A DNA stretch of 64,000 nt, taken from contig NZ_CP042344.1 in assembly GCF_007954405.1 (NCBI RefSeq), positions 372,001 through 436,000 on the forward strand. Reading direction: 5' to 3'. Source of the stretch: Comamonas flocculans (GTDB lineage Bacteria > Pseudomonadota > Gammaproteobacteria > Burkholderiales > Burkholderiaceae_C). The notes beneath the pieces are model-generated. The model did no database searches. It worked only from the letters and a program-made list of their open reading frames with translations, and had not been told where the DNA came from. Each line of letters begins with the position of its first letter. Within the stretch, counting starts at the first letter, position 1. This document shows, in pieces, positions 34,529 to 43,295 of this stretch. The position numbers and the translations under genes are program-made.

Positions 34529-35352
34529 AGCCCGCGCTCGTCGGGCTCGTCGGTGGAGATGCTGATCACGCTCACCTGCTGGCCCTTGGACTTGCGCCAG
34601 GCATAGATCGCGTAGCCCGAGAGGCTGTAGCAGGCAAATGCCAGGAAGAGCACGCTGGGCGGGTCGATGTTGATGATGGCAATGCCCAGCGCGATCAGCA
34701 CCAGCACCACGAAGGGCACGCTCTGGCGGGCCTGGACGTCCTTGAAGCTGTAGAAGGGCACGTTGGTCACCATGGTCAGGCCCGCATACAGCGTGATGGC
34801 AAACGCGATCCAGGTCGCCTGCGGCCAATTCAGATGCCCGCCTATGCCGCGCTGCACGCCGTTGTCGGTCATCAGCCAGATGAAGCCCATCACCAGCGCC
34901 GCGGCCGCCGGTGAAGGCAGGCCCTGGAAGTAGCGCTTGTCCACCACCGCGGTATTGACGTTGAAGCGCGCCAGGCGCAGCGCGGCGCAGGCGCAATAGA
35001 CGAAGGCGGCAATCCAGCCCCAGCGCCCCAGCCCCTTGAGCGCCCAGACATAGACGATGAGCGCCGGCGCGGCACCGAACGAGACCATGTCGGCGAGCGA
35101 ATCCATCTGCTCGCCGAAGGCGCTCTGGGTGTTGGTCATGCGCGCCACGCGCCCGTCCAGGCTGTCGAAAATCATCGCCGAGAACACGCCCAGGGCCGAC
35201 TGGTCGAAGCGTCCGTTGATCGCCATGACGATGGCGTAGAAGCCGCTGAACAGGGCCGCCAGGGTGAACAGATTGGGCAGGATGTAGATGCCCTTGCGGC
35301 GTCTGCGCGCGAGCGCATCGGCATCCTGGCTGTTCTCGTAGTTTGAAGGCAT
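34519..35352 (-). CDS. pssA: CDP-diacylglycerol--serine O-phosphatidyltransferase
   Basis: 277 residues. It makes phosphatidylserine from CDP-diacylglycerol and serine, on the way to phosphatidylethanolamine. The CDP-alcohol phosphatidyltransferase motif is seen as DGRVAR, then GEQMDSLADMVSFG, with the four acidic residues in place. It has about seven membrane helices, so it is the integral membrane type rather than the soluble E. coli type. Start ATG at 35352. It follows ilvC (154 bp) as in other Burkholderiales, but an ilvC terminator at 35455-35478 suggests its own transcription. Its leader holds a degenerate dispersed repeat. Confidence 0.95.
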   Translation of the reverse strand: MPSNYENSQDADALARRRRKGIYILPNLFTLAALFSGFYAIVMAINGRFDQSALGVFSAMIFDSLDGRVARMTNTQSAFGEQMDSLADMVSFGAAPALIVYVWALKGLGRWGWIAAFVYCACAALRLARFNVNTAVVDKRYFQGLPSPAAAALVMGFIWLMTDNGVQRGIGGHLNWPQATWIAFAITLYAGLTMVTNVPFYSFKDVQARQSVPFVVLVLIALGIAIINIDPPSVLFLAFACYSLSGYAIYAWRKSKGQQVSVISISTDEPDERGLHD

Positions 35353-35354
35353 AT

Positions 35355-35397
35355 TCGTGTTTATCCCTTGTGCTGCAACCGCCTGCAGCTATTGTTT
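35355..35397 (-). repeat. degenerate dispersed repeat in the pssA leader
   Basis: On the minus strand it reads ACAATAGCTGCAGGCGGTTG, then CAGCACAAGGGATAAACACG. It shares the ATAGCTGCA block and the AAGGG block with the better copies but is shorter and weaker. It ends two bases before the pssA start codon, so it forms nearly the whole proximal leader. Confidence 0.4.
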
Positions 35398-35454
35398 TTA
35401 TGGTTTCTGGCGGCTTGAGCAGACCGCCACAGTGTAGCCAGCGGGCGCCCATGC

Positions 35455-35478
35455 AAAAAGGCCACGCGGTGGTGGCCT
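35455..35478 (-). terminator. rho-independent terminator after ilvC
   Basis: On the minus strand AGGCCAC, a 6-base loop, GTGGCCT, then TTTT. The perfect 7-bp stem is GC-rich. It is 29 bp downstream of the ilvC stop and 103 bp before the pssA start. Confidence 0.75.
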
Positions 35479-35506
35479 TCTGTGGCAAAAGCGGTGCCGG
35501 CCGCGC

Positions 35507-36571
<1,065 letters not shown>

Positions 36572-37063
36572 TCAGACGCGCAACACGCGCTCGCCGCGGC
36601 CTATGCCGCTCAGGCCGGTGCGCACGGTCTCGAGTATGGCCGAGCGGTCTATCGCCTGCAGGAAGGCTTCGGTCTTCTGCTGGTCGCCGGTGATCTCTAT
36701 GGTGTAGCTCTTTTCCGTGACGTCGATAATGCGTCCGCGGAAGATGTCGGCCATGCGCTTGAGCTCTTCGCGCTCCTTGCCCACGGCACGCACCTTGACC
36801 ATCATCAGCTCACGCTCGGCATAGGCGCCCTCGGTCAGGTCCACCACCTTGACGACCTCGATCAGGCGATTCAGGTGCTTGGTGATCTGCTCTATCACCT
36901 CTTCCGAGCCGTGCGTCTGTATCGTCATGCGCGACAGCGACGCGTCCTCGGTGGGCGCCACGGTGAGCGACTCGATGTTGTAGCCACGCGCCGAAAACAG
37001 GGCAACCACGCGCGACAGGGCTCCGGGCTCGTTCTCGAGCAGCACGGCAATGATGTGTTTCAT
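36572..37063 (-). CDS. ilvH: acetolactate synthase small (regulatory) subunit
   Basis: 163 residues. It binds valine and gives feedback inhibition to the IlvB catalytic subunit. The N-terminal ACT domain is clear (IIAVLLENEPGALSRVVALF, GYNIESLTVAPTED), and the C-terminal domain has ELMMVKVRAVGKEREEL. Start ATG at 37063 with a GAGG-type ribosome binding site (AAGAGGAATC). It lies 184 bp after ilvB, a longer gap than elsewhere in the operon. The gap holds a stable hairpin and a dispersed repeat copy. Confidence 0.97.
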   Translation of the reverse strand: MKHIIAVLLENEPGALSRVVALFSARGYNIESLTVAPTEDASLSRMTIQTHGSEEVIEQITKHLNRLIEVVKVVDLTEGAYAERELMMVKVRAVGKEREELKRMADIFRGRIIDVTEKSYTIEITGDQQKTEAFLQAIDRSAILETVRTGLSGIGRGERVLRV

Positions 37064-37139
37064 GGTGAGATTCCTCTTTTTGCGACGGCAGCACGATCAC
37101 CCGGTGGTCGCAGAAAACTGCCGTTTTTCGCCGCCCTCC

Positions 37140-37161
37140 CCCGGCCCCGGTAAGGGCCGGG
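37140..37161 (-). repeat. strong hairpin in the ilvB-ilvH gap
   Basis: Perfect 8-bp inverted repeat CCCGGCCC (37140-37147) and GGGCCGGG (37154-37161) with a 6-base loop. No U-tract follows on the coding strand, so it is not a classical terminator. It may affect mRNA stability or pausing between the large and small subunit genes. Confidence 0.6.
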
Positions 37162-37186
37162 CTTGGCGGGCAATAGATTCGTCAAA

Positions 37187-37246
37187 ATTTGCTATTACAG
37201 GAATAGCTGCTTGCGCCCGCCCAGCATGGGCCAGGGCCTGATTTTT
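37187..37246 (+). repeat. dispersed ~56-bp repeat, copy just after the ilvB stop
   Basis: Reads GCTATTACAGGAATAGCTGC, TTGCGCCCGCCCAGCATGGG, CCAGGGCCTGATTTTTCTCA. It has the same block order as the copies in coding DNA. It ends one base before the ilvB stop codon region. Even here the opposite strand is open in the frame used by the coding copies (IRPWPMLGGRKQLFL). Confidence 0.75.
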
Positions 37247-37247
37247 C

Positions 37248-39035
37248 TCAAAGGTCTTCCGAGCCCAGCAGCATTTCCGTGATGCCCTTGCCCGGCTGCA
37301 CCATCGGGAACACGTTCTCGGTGGGGTCGGTGCGGATGTCCAGGAACACCGTGCGGTCCTTGAGCCGGCGCGCCTCGCGCAGCGCGCCTTCCACGTCCTG
37401 CGGGCGCTCCACCAGCAGGCCGACGTGGCCGTAGGCCTCGGCGAGCTTGACGAAGTTGGGCAGCGCGTCCATGTAGGTCTGGCTGTAGCGCCCGGCGTAC
37501 TGGATCTCCTGCCACTGGCGCACCATGCCCAGATAGCGGTTGTTCAGCGCGACGATCTTGATCGGCGTGTCGTACTGCAGGCAGGTGGAGAGTTCCTGGA
37601 TGTTCATCTGCACCGAGCCCTCGCCGGTGATGCAGAACACCTCGGAATCGGGCTTGGCCAGCTTGATGCCCATGGCGTAGGGGATGCCCACGCCCATGGT
37701 GCCCAGGCCGCCCGAGTTGATCCAGCGCCGCGGCTCGTCGAAGTGGTAGTACTGCGCGGCCCACATTTGGTGCTGACCGACGTCGGAGGTGATGTAGGCG
37801 TCGGTGCCCCGGGTCATGTTCCACAGCGTCTCGACGACGAACTGCGGCTTGATGACCTCGGTATTGCCGCGGTCGTAGGCCAGGCAGTCGCGCCCGCGCC
37901 ACTCCTCGATCTGCTTCCACCAGGCGGCCAGCGCCTCGGCGTCGGGTTTGGCGCCCGCGTCGCGCACCTGGGAAATCAGCTCGCCCAGCACCTCCTTGAC
38001 GTCGCCCACGATGGGCACGTCCACGCGCACGCGCTTGGAGATGCTGGAAGGGTCGATGTCGATGTGGATGATCTTGCGGTCGCGCTGGGCAAAGTGCTTG
38101 GTGTTGCCGATCACGCGGTCGTCGAAGCGCGCGCCCACAGCCAGCAGCACGTCGCAGTTCTGCATCGCGTTGTTGGCCTCGAAGGTGCCGTGCATGCCCA
38201 GCATGCCGACGAACTTGCGGTCGCTCGCCGGGTAGGCGCCCAGGCCCATCAGCGTGTGCGTGACCGGGTAGCCCAGCAGATCGACGAGCGTGCGCAGCTC
38301 CTGGCAGGCGTTGCCCAGCAGCACGCCGCCGCCGGTGTAGATGTAGGGGCGCTTGGCCGAAAGCAGCAGTTGCAGCGCCTTGCGGATCTGGCCCGGGTGG
38401 CCCTTCTTCACCGGGTTGTAGGAGCGCATTTCCACCGTTTCGGGGTAGCCGGCGTACAGGGTCTTGTTGAGCGAGACGTCCTTGGGGATGTCGACCACCA
38501 CCGGGCCGGGGCGGCCGGTGCGCGCGATGTGAAAGGCCTTCTTGATGGTCAGCGCCAGGTCGCGCACGTCCTTGACCAGGAAGTTGTGCTTGACCACCGG
38601 ACGCGTGATGCCCACGGTGTCGCATTCCTGGAAGGCGTCCAGGCCGATCGCCGCCGTCGGCACCTGCCCGGCGATGATGACCATGGGAATCGAATCCATG
38701 TAGGCCGTGGCGATGCCCGTGACCGCATTGGTCAGGCCCGGCCCGGAGGTGACCAGCGCCACGCCCACGTCGCCGGTGGCGCGCGCGAAACCGTCGGCCG
38801 CGTGCACCGCTGCCTGTTCGTGGCGCACCAGCACGTGCTGGATGGTGTCTTGCTTGTACAGCGCGTCGTAGATGTAGAGCACGGCGCCGCCGGGGTAGCC
38901 CCAGAGGTGCTGCACACCTTCGGCCTGCAGCGCACGCACGAGGATCTCGGCACCCATCAGCTCCTGCTGCGCGGTAGCCGCGCCGCCTTCGGCGGCCGCA
39001 GCCGCCTTTGCCATTTCGGCCTTGGAGATTTCCAT
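37248..39035 (-). CDS. ilvB: acetolactate synthase large (catalytic) subunit
   Basis: 595 residues. This thiamine-diphosphate enzyme makes acetolactate or acetohydroxybutyrate. A ~25-residue Ala-rich lead precedes the core. The ThDP Glu is in [20 protein letters not shown], the Mg/ThDP motif in [18 protein letters not shown] with [12 protein letters not shown], and FAD-domain features include [18 protein letters not shown] chose the ATG at 39035, which has an AAAGG ribosome binding site. A TTG two codons upstream is weaker. It is the first gene of ilvBHC, with a ~150-nt leader. I see no leader peptide rich in branched-chain residues. Confidence 0.97.
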   Translation of the reverse strand: MEISKAEMAKAAAAAEGGAATAQQELMGAEILVRALQAEGVQHLWGYPGGAVLYIYDALYKQDTIQHVLVRHEQAAVHAADGFARATGDVGVALVTSGPGLTNAVTGIATAYMDSIPMVIIAGQVPTAAIGLDAFQECDTVGITRPVVKHNFLVKDVRDLALTIKKAFHIARTGRPGPVVVDIPKDVSLNKTLYAGYPETVEMRSYNPVKKGHPGQIRKALQLLLSAKRPYIYTGGGVLLGNACQELRTLVDLLGYPVTHTLMGLGAYPASDRKFVGMLGMHGTFEANNAMQNCDVLLAVGARFDDRVIGNTKHFAQRDRKIIHIDIDPSSISKRVRVDVPIVGDVKEVLGELISQVRDAGAKPDAEALAAWWKQIEEWRGRDCLAYDRGNTEVIKPQFVVETLWNMTRGTDAYITSDVGQHQMWAAQYYHFDEPRRWINSGGLGTMGVGIPYAMGIKLAKPDSEVFCITGEGSVQMNIQELSTCLQYDTPIKIVALNNRYLGMVRQWQEIQYAGRYSQTYMDALPNFVKLAEAYGHVGLLVERPQDVEGALREARRLKDRTVFLDIRTDPTENVFPMVQPGKGITEMLLGSEDL

Positions 39036-39187
39036 GTTCAACCTTTGCGAATTTCTCTGACGAAAAACCTAGGGTGCCCCTTGGTCGAGCCCTCGTGAGG
39101 CCGCTTCGGGACTTGAGGCCTCGGTCATGGGCGTCGACAGGTTCGCGCCGGACCGGGACCCGTTTGCTTCGTAACAAGTAGAGCGAC

Positions 39188-39218
39188 ATTATTGCACCGC
39201 AGCATGGGCTTGTGGCAA
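39188..39218 (-). promoter_or_regulatory. possible ilvB promoter
   Basis: On the minus strand a -35 TTGCCA (39213-39218) and a -10 CAATAA/AATAAT (39188-39194) are spaced 18-19 bp. It would give a leader of about 150 nt before ilvB. The match is moderate and the spacing slightly long. Confidence 0.35.
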
Positions 39219-39313
39219 ATGGCGCCAAAAGACAACACGATGGGATAATTGCCGCTGTCGCGGTGCAGCATGCGCCGCCGCCGTGCCCCTGGCGCCCGCG
39301 GGAACCCCCTTCC

Positions 39314-39889
39314 TTGGCCACAGAACAAGAGCTCTCCGATTTCCTCAAGAACACAGAAAGGCGCGCCTTCAAGCGTGCGCTCTATCATGTGCGTGACGAG
39401 GAGGCGGCGCTGGACATCGTGCAGGACAGCATGCTCAAGCTGTCGGTGCACTATGGCGACAAGCCGCCGGCCGAGCTGCCCATGCTGTTTCAGCGCATCC
39501 TCTCCAACTGCATGCTGGACTGGTTCCGCCGGCAGAAGACGCGCAGGGCGCTGTTCACCAACCTCAGCGATTTCGAAGGCCCCTCCGACGACGGCCAGGA
39601 CTTCGACCTGCTCGAGACCTGGCTGGCGCCGCAGGACGGCAGCGGCGCCGGCGGCCAGAGCGGGGAAGACGCGCTCAAGCGCAGCCAGACGGTGCAGGCC
39701 ATCGAAGCGGCGATCGAACAGCTCCCGGCCCGTCAACGTGAGGCTTTTCTGATGCGTTACTGGGAAGAAATGGATGTTGCAGAAACCGCAGCCGCCATGG
39801 GATGCTCTGAAGGCAGTGTAAAAACGCACTGTTTTCGTGCCGTACAGGCCCTGGGCAAGTTGCTCAAGGCCCAAGGAATCACGCCATGA
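39314..39889 (+). CDS. RNA polymerase sigma factor, ECF type
   Basis: 191 residues from a TTG at 39314 (MATEQELSDFLKNTERRAF). Region 2 has AALDIVQDSMLKL and MLFQRILSNCMLDWFRRQ, and region 4 has QLPARQREAFLMRYWEEMDV with VAETAAAMGCSEGSVKTH for -35 recognition. I prefer TTG because homologues, as I recall them, begin ATEQELSDFL. A GTG at 39212 adds 34 residues of low conservation. The stop overlaps the DUF3619 gene by four bases. The downstream DUF3619 and DUF3106 proteins are probable partners. The signal it answers is unknown. Confidence 0.88.
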   Translation: MATEQELSDFLKNTERRAFKRALYHVRDEEAALDIVQDSMLKLSVHYGDKPPAELPMLFQRILSNCMLDWFRRQKTRRALFTNLSDFEGPSDDGQDFDLLETWLAPQDGSGAGGQSGEDALKRSQTVQAIEAAIEQLPARQREAFLMRYWEEMDVAETAAAMGCSEGSVKTHCFRAVQALGKLLKAQGITP

Positions 39890-40335
39890 ACCAGACCACT
39901 GCCACGCTCAGCCCGGAAGCGGACGCCTTCGCGCGCCGCGTTGCCCTGCGCCTTGCGCAGGCCAGCGACGACCTGCACCACGACATCACCGAGCGCCTGC
40001 GCGTGGCGCGCCTGCAGGCGCTGGCCGAACGCAAACGCCCGGCCGCGCAGCCGGCGCTGCACTGGCGCACGGCGCCTGCCGTCATCGCTCAGGGACCGGC
40101 GGCGGCGCTGGGCGGCGGCAGCGAACGCCCGCACTGGTGGCAGCCGGCGGTGTCCCTCGTCTGGATCATCGCGCTGCTGATCGGCCTGGTGCTGGTGCAC
40201 CATACGCAGGTGGAGACCACCACGAGCGAGCTCACCGAAATCGACACCGCCCTGCTCACCGACGAGCTCCCGCCCTCCGCCTATACGGACCCGGGCTTCG
40301 CACAGTTCCTCAAAACCAGCCGCAGCAAACCCTGA
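39886..40335 (+). CDS. DUF3619 family protein, possible anti-sigma factor
   Basis: 149 residues. The N-terminal half is soluble (ADAFARRVALRLAQASDDLH, ITERLRVARLQALAERKRP). One membrane helix is near residues 88-105 (VSLVWIIALLIGLVLVHH), followed by a short outer part with LLTDELPPSAYTDPGFAQFL. A cytoplasmic helical part, one membrane span and a position directly behind and overlapping a sigma factor gene are what one expects of an anti-sigma factor. That role is inference. The family is recognised by the C-terminal motif LLTDDLPPxAYxDxGF. Confidence 0.85.
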   Translation: MNQTTATLSPEADAFARRVALRLAQASDDLHHDITERLRVARLQALAERKRPAAQPALHWRTAPAVIAQGPAAALGGGSERPHWWQPAVSLVWIIALLIGLVLVHHTQVETTTSELTEIDTALLTDELPPSAYTDPGFAQFLKTSRSKP

Positions 40336-40365
40336 TGCCCAGACGTTCTGCCCGGCGCTGACGCA

Positions 40366-41352
40366 ATGCCAGCACCGCCCGCCGCCCAGCCCTCCCGCAC
40401 GCTTTCGCTCATCGCCCTCGTCCTGACTCTGGCGCTGTGCGGCGTGCTCGCGTTTGCCGGCTGGCTGGCGGTACGCCAGGTCAGGGCGCTGCCGGGCCTG
40501 GTCATGCCGGCGAGCAAACCGGCGCCTGCGGTCATCCTTGCGGCGCGCCGGCCCGCTCCGGTCGTCGAAGAATCCGGCCCGCCCTGGGTCAGCCTGGGCA
40601 CGGCGCAGCAGCAGGCCCTGGAGCCGCTGCAGCCGCACTGGAGCACGCTGACCGAGGCGCAGAAGCGCAAATGGATGTCGATTGCCGACGGCTTTGCCAC
40701 CCTGGCGCCGTCCAGCCAGAAAAGGCTGCAGGCGCGCATGACCGCCTGGGCTGCGCTGACCCCGCAGGAGCGCAACCGCGCACGCCTGAACTTTGCGGCC
40801 ACGCGCAGGCTCGCTCCACCGGCCCGGCAGGAGCAGTGGGATGCCTACCAGGCCCTGGCGCCCGAAGCGCGCCAGGCGCTGATCGAGCGCGCGGCGCCAG
40901 CGCCGCAGGGGGCGGCGATCGCGGTGCGCCCCGCGCCGGCGAACAAGTTCGTGCGCGTGCCCGCGGCGCAGGGCAACACCCCTGCGGGCGCCAACCCGCC
41001 CAAGATCCTGCCGCCGGTGGTGGACATGGTGCCGGTACCGGTGGTGCGCCCACCTGAAGCCGCACCGATGCCGGCGCCGGTGGAGACCGCGCCCGTGAGC
41101 ATCCCCTCCGCCACGGGCACCGAGCTGCCGCCCCTGAGCGCCCCGCCCGCCCCGGCGCCCCCTTCCGTCCCGGCGCCGGCCGACCACATGCTCAGGCCGC
41201 TGTCGGGCGAGCTACCGGCGCCGACCTTGAACCCGGCGGCCGGCGAGGCCTCGCCCATGCCGACAGAGCCGGCTCCCGAGCCTGCGCCGACGACCTCCAC
41301 GCCCACACCGGACGCGGACAGCGCCGCCGCCCCGCCCCGCACCGAGCCATGA
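40366..41352 (+). CDS. DUF3106 family membrane-anchored protein
   Basis: 328 residues. An N-terminal membrane anchor (LIALVLTLALCGVLAFAGWL, about residues 15-35) precedes the DUF3106 helical core (about 70-180) with LEPLQPHWSTLTEAQKRKW and RMTAWAALTPQERNRARLNF. The last ~140 residues are Pro/Ala/Thr-rich and probably unstructured in the periplasm. The core recalls the repeated Leu-Thr-Pro helices of periplasmic stress sensors such as CpxP/RcnB-like proteins, but that link is weak. It overlaps the RDD gene by four bases and follows DUF3619 by 30 bp. Function unknown. Confidence 0.85.
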   Translation: MPAPPAAQPSRTLSLIALVLTLALCGVLAFAGWLAVRQVRALPGLVMPASKPAPAVILAARRPAPVVEESGPPWVSLGTAQQQALEPLQPHWSTLTEAQKRKWMSIADGFATLAPSSQKRLQARMTAWAALTPQERNRARLNFAATRRLAPPARQEQWDAYQALAPEARQALIERAAPAPQGAAIAVRPAPANKFVRVPAAQGNTPAGANPPKILPPVVDMVPVPVVRPPEAAPMPAPVETAPVSIPSATGTELPPLSAPPAPAPPSVPAPADHMLRPLSGELPAPTLNPAAGEASPMPTEPAPEPAPTTSTPTPDADSAAAPPRTEP

Positions 41353-41900
41353 ACGCCGCAACCCCGCCTTCCTCCCCCGCCGCCGCACCGCAGGCCGAGG
41401 TGAAGCTGCAAGCCCCCGCCCTGTGGCGGCGCATGGCCTGCTGGCTGTATGAAGCCATCCTGCTCTTCGGCCTGGTTTTCATCGCCGACTACCTGTTTGA
41501 CACGCTGAGCCAGTCACGCCACGGCCTGGCCAACCGGGCGCTGCGCATGGGCTATCTGTTCGTCGTCTTCGGCATCTATTTCGGCTGGTTCTGGTCGCGC
41601 GGCCAGACGCTGGCGCAGAAAACCTGGCACATCCGCGTGGTCGATGCCCGGGGGCGCGCGCTCGGCCAGCCGCGCGCGCTGCTGCGCTATCTGCTGGCCT
41701 GGCTGTGGTTCCTGCCGCCGCTGGCCGCCCACCAGCTCGGGCTGCCGCTGTTCAGCACGCTGGCCTTGCTACTGCTGTGGATCGTGCTATGGGCACTGGC
41801 AAGCCGCCTGCACCCGCAGCAGCAGTTCTGGCACGACCAACTCGCCGGCACGCGCCTGATCCACGATGCGCGCCCCGCGCCGGCGCGCCGCAGACCATGA
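41349..41900 (+). CDS. RDD family membrane protein
   Basis: 183 residues. The RDD domain starts with LWRRMACWLYEAILLFGLVF, where Arg is kept and the first Asp appears in FIADYLFD. Further helices are RMGYLFVVFGIYFGWFWSRG, LLRYLLAWLWFLPPLAAHQ and TLALLLLWIVLWALAS, with the typical TLAQKTWHIRVVDARG and QFWHDQLAGTRLI motifs. RDD proteins are poorly understood and some act in ion exchange. It is translationally coupled to its neighbours by ATGA overlaps at both ends. Confidence 0.9.
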   Translation: MNAATPPSSPAAAPQAEVKLQAPALWRRMACWLYEAILLFGLVFIADYLFDTLSQSRHGLANRALRMGYLFVVFGIYFGWFWSRGQTLAQKTWHIRVVDARGRALGQPRALLRYLLAWLWFLPPLAAHQLGLPLFSTLALLLLWIVLWALASRLHPQQQFWHDQLAGTRLIHDARPAPARRRP

Positions 41901-42286
41901 GCGACGCGCACCCGCACAAGCACCGCAGTGGCCTGTCCCGGCTCTGGCATGCCACCGGCTATTCGCTCGCGGGCCTGCGTGCGGCCTGGGCCGAAAAGGC
42001 CTTTCGCCAGGAAGCCGTCCTTGCCATGCTGATGCTGCCCGCGGCCTGCTGGCTGGCCCAGGACTGGCTGCAGCTGGCCGTGCTCTGGGCCAGCGTGGTG
42101 CTGGTGCTGATCGTGGAGCTGCTCAATTCGGGCATAGAGAGCGCAATCGACCGCATCGGGCCACAGCTGCATCCGCTGTCCGCACGCGCCAAGGATCTGG
42201 GCAGCGCAGCGGTGCTGCTGTCGCTGCTGCTGGCCGGCGCCGTCTGGGCGCTGGCGCTGTACCACCGTTTTTTCTCCCATGGCTGA
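41897..42286 (+). CDS. dgkA: diacylglycerol kinase (DgkA type)
   Basis: 129 residues. This small trimeric inner-membrane kinase recycles diacylglycerol to phosphatidate. The motif EKAFRQE is near residue 33, and the catalytic/metal motif VELLNSGIESAIDRIG corresponds to the conserved ExxNxAIE..D. Three membrane segments are visible. Start ATG at 41897, overlapping the RDD stop. It overlaps the LOG gene start by eight bases. The product feeds CdsA, encoded at 12390. Confidence 0.93.
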   Translation: MSDAHPHKHRSGLSRLWHATGYSLAGLRAAWAEKAFRQEAVLAMLMLPAACWLAQDWLQLAVLWASVVLVLIVELLNSGIESAIDRIGPQLHPLSARAKDLGSAAVLLSLLLAGAVWALALYHRFFSHG

Positions 42287-42872
42287 AGCTGCGTTTTCCC
42301 TTTGCGTCTACCTGGGCTCGCGTCCGGGCAACAGGCCGCTGTTTGTCGAAGCGGCGCAGCAGGTGGGCCGCTGGATAGGCGAGCACCAGGGCCAGCTCGT
42401 CTACGGCGGCGGCAACAGCGGCCTGATGGGCGTGCTGGCGCAGACCGCGCGCGCGGCGGGCGGGCGGGTGGTGGGCGTCATCCCGCAGGCGCTGGTCAAC
42501 AAGGAGCTGGCCAACCACGCCTGCGACGAGCTGCACGTCGTCGCGACCATGCACGAGCGCAAGGCCATGATGGCCGAACGCAGCGACGCCTTCCTGGCCA
42601 TACCTGGCGGCATAGGCACGCTGGAAGAGCTGTTCGAGATCTGGACCTGGCGCCAGCTGGGCTACCACGACAAGCCCGTGGGGGTACTCGACGCCGGCGG
42701 ATACTACGCGAAGATGCTCGCCTTCCTGCGGCAGGCGGTGGACGACGGCCTGATGAGCGACTGGCAGATGCAGCTGGTGCGCACCGGCAGCGACCCGGCA
42801 ACACTGCTGCAGGAGCTGGTGCAGGAAGCCGGCCTGCCCGGCGCGACCAAGCACCTGCGCAGCATCATCTGA
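42279..42872 (+). CDS. LOG family protein (nucleoside 5'-monophosphate phosphoribohydrolase)
   Basis: 197 residues. The Rossmann-like lysine decarboxylase-lookalike fold carries the LOG signature PGGIGTLEELFEIWTWRQLG, with an upstream YGGGNSGLMGVLAQTA and the GVIPQAL segment. Such enzymes cleave cytokinin nucleotides in plants, and in bacteria they act on AMP or related nucleotides. The start is the ATG at 42279. It is the last gene of the overlapping plus-strand unit from 39314. No terminator is visible before the convergent PII gene 39 bp on. Confidence 0.93.
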   Translation: MAEAAFSLCVYLGSRPGNRPLFVEAAQQVGRWIGEHQGQLVYGGGNSGLMGVLAQTARAAGGRVVGVIPQALVNKELANHACDELHVVATMHERKAMMAERSDAFLAIPGGIGTLEELFEIWTWRQLGYHDKPVGVLDAGGYYAKMLAFLRQAVDDGLMSDWQMQLVRTGSDPATLLQELVQEAGLPGATKHLRSII

Positions 42873-42911
42873 GCGGCGCGCTGCGCCAGGCCGGGTTCGA
42901 GGCGCGCGGCT

Positions 42912-43295
<384 letters not shown>

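Noticed and set aside
39069..39128. Short upstream ORF (MTEASSPEAASRGLDQGAP) in the ilvB leader, considered as an attenuator leader peptide.
   Set aside because: It has a single Leu and no Ile or Val, no ribosome binding site and no terminator/antiterminator pair that I could see.
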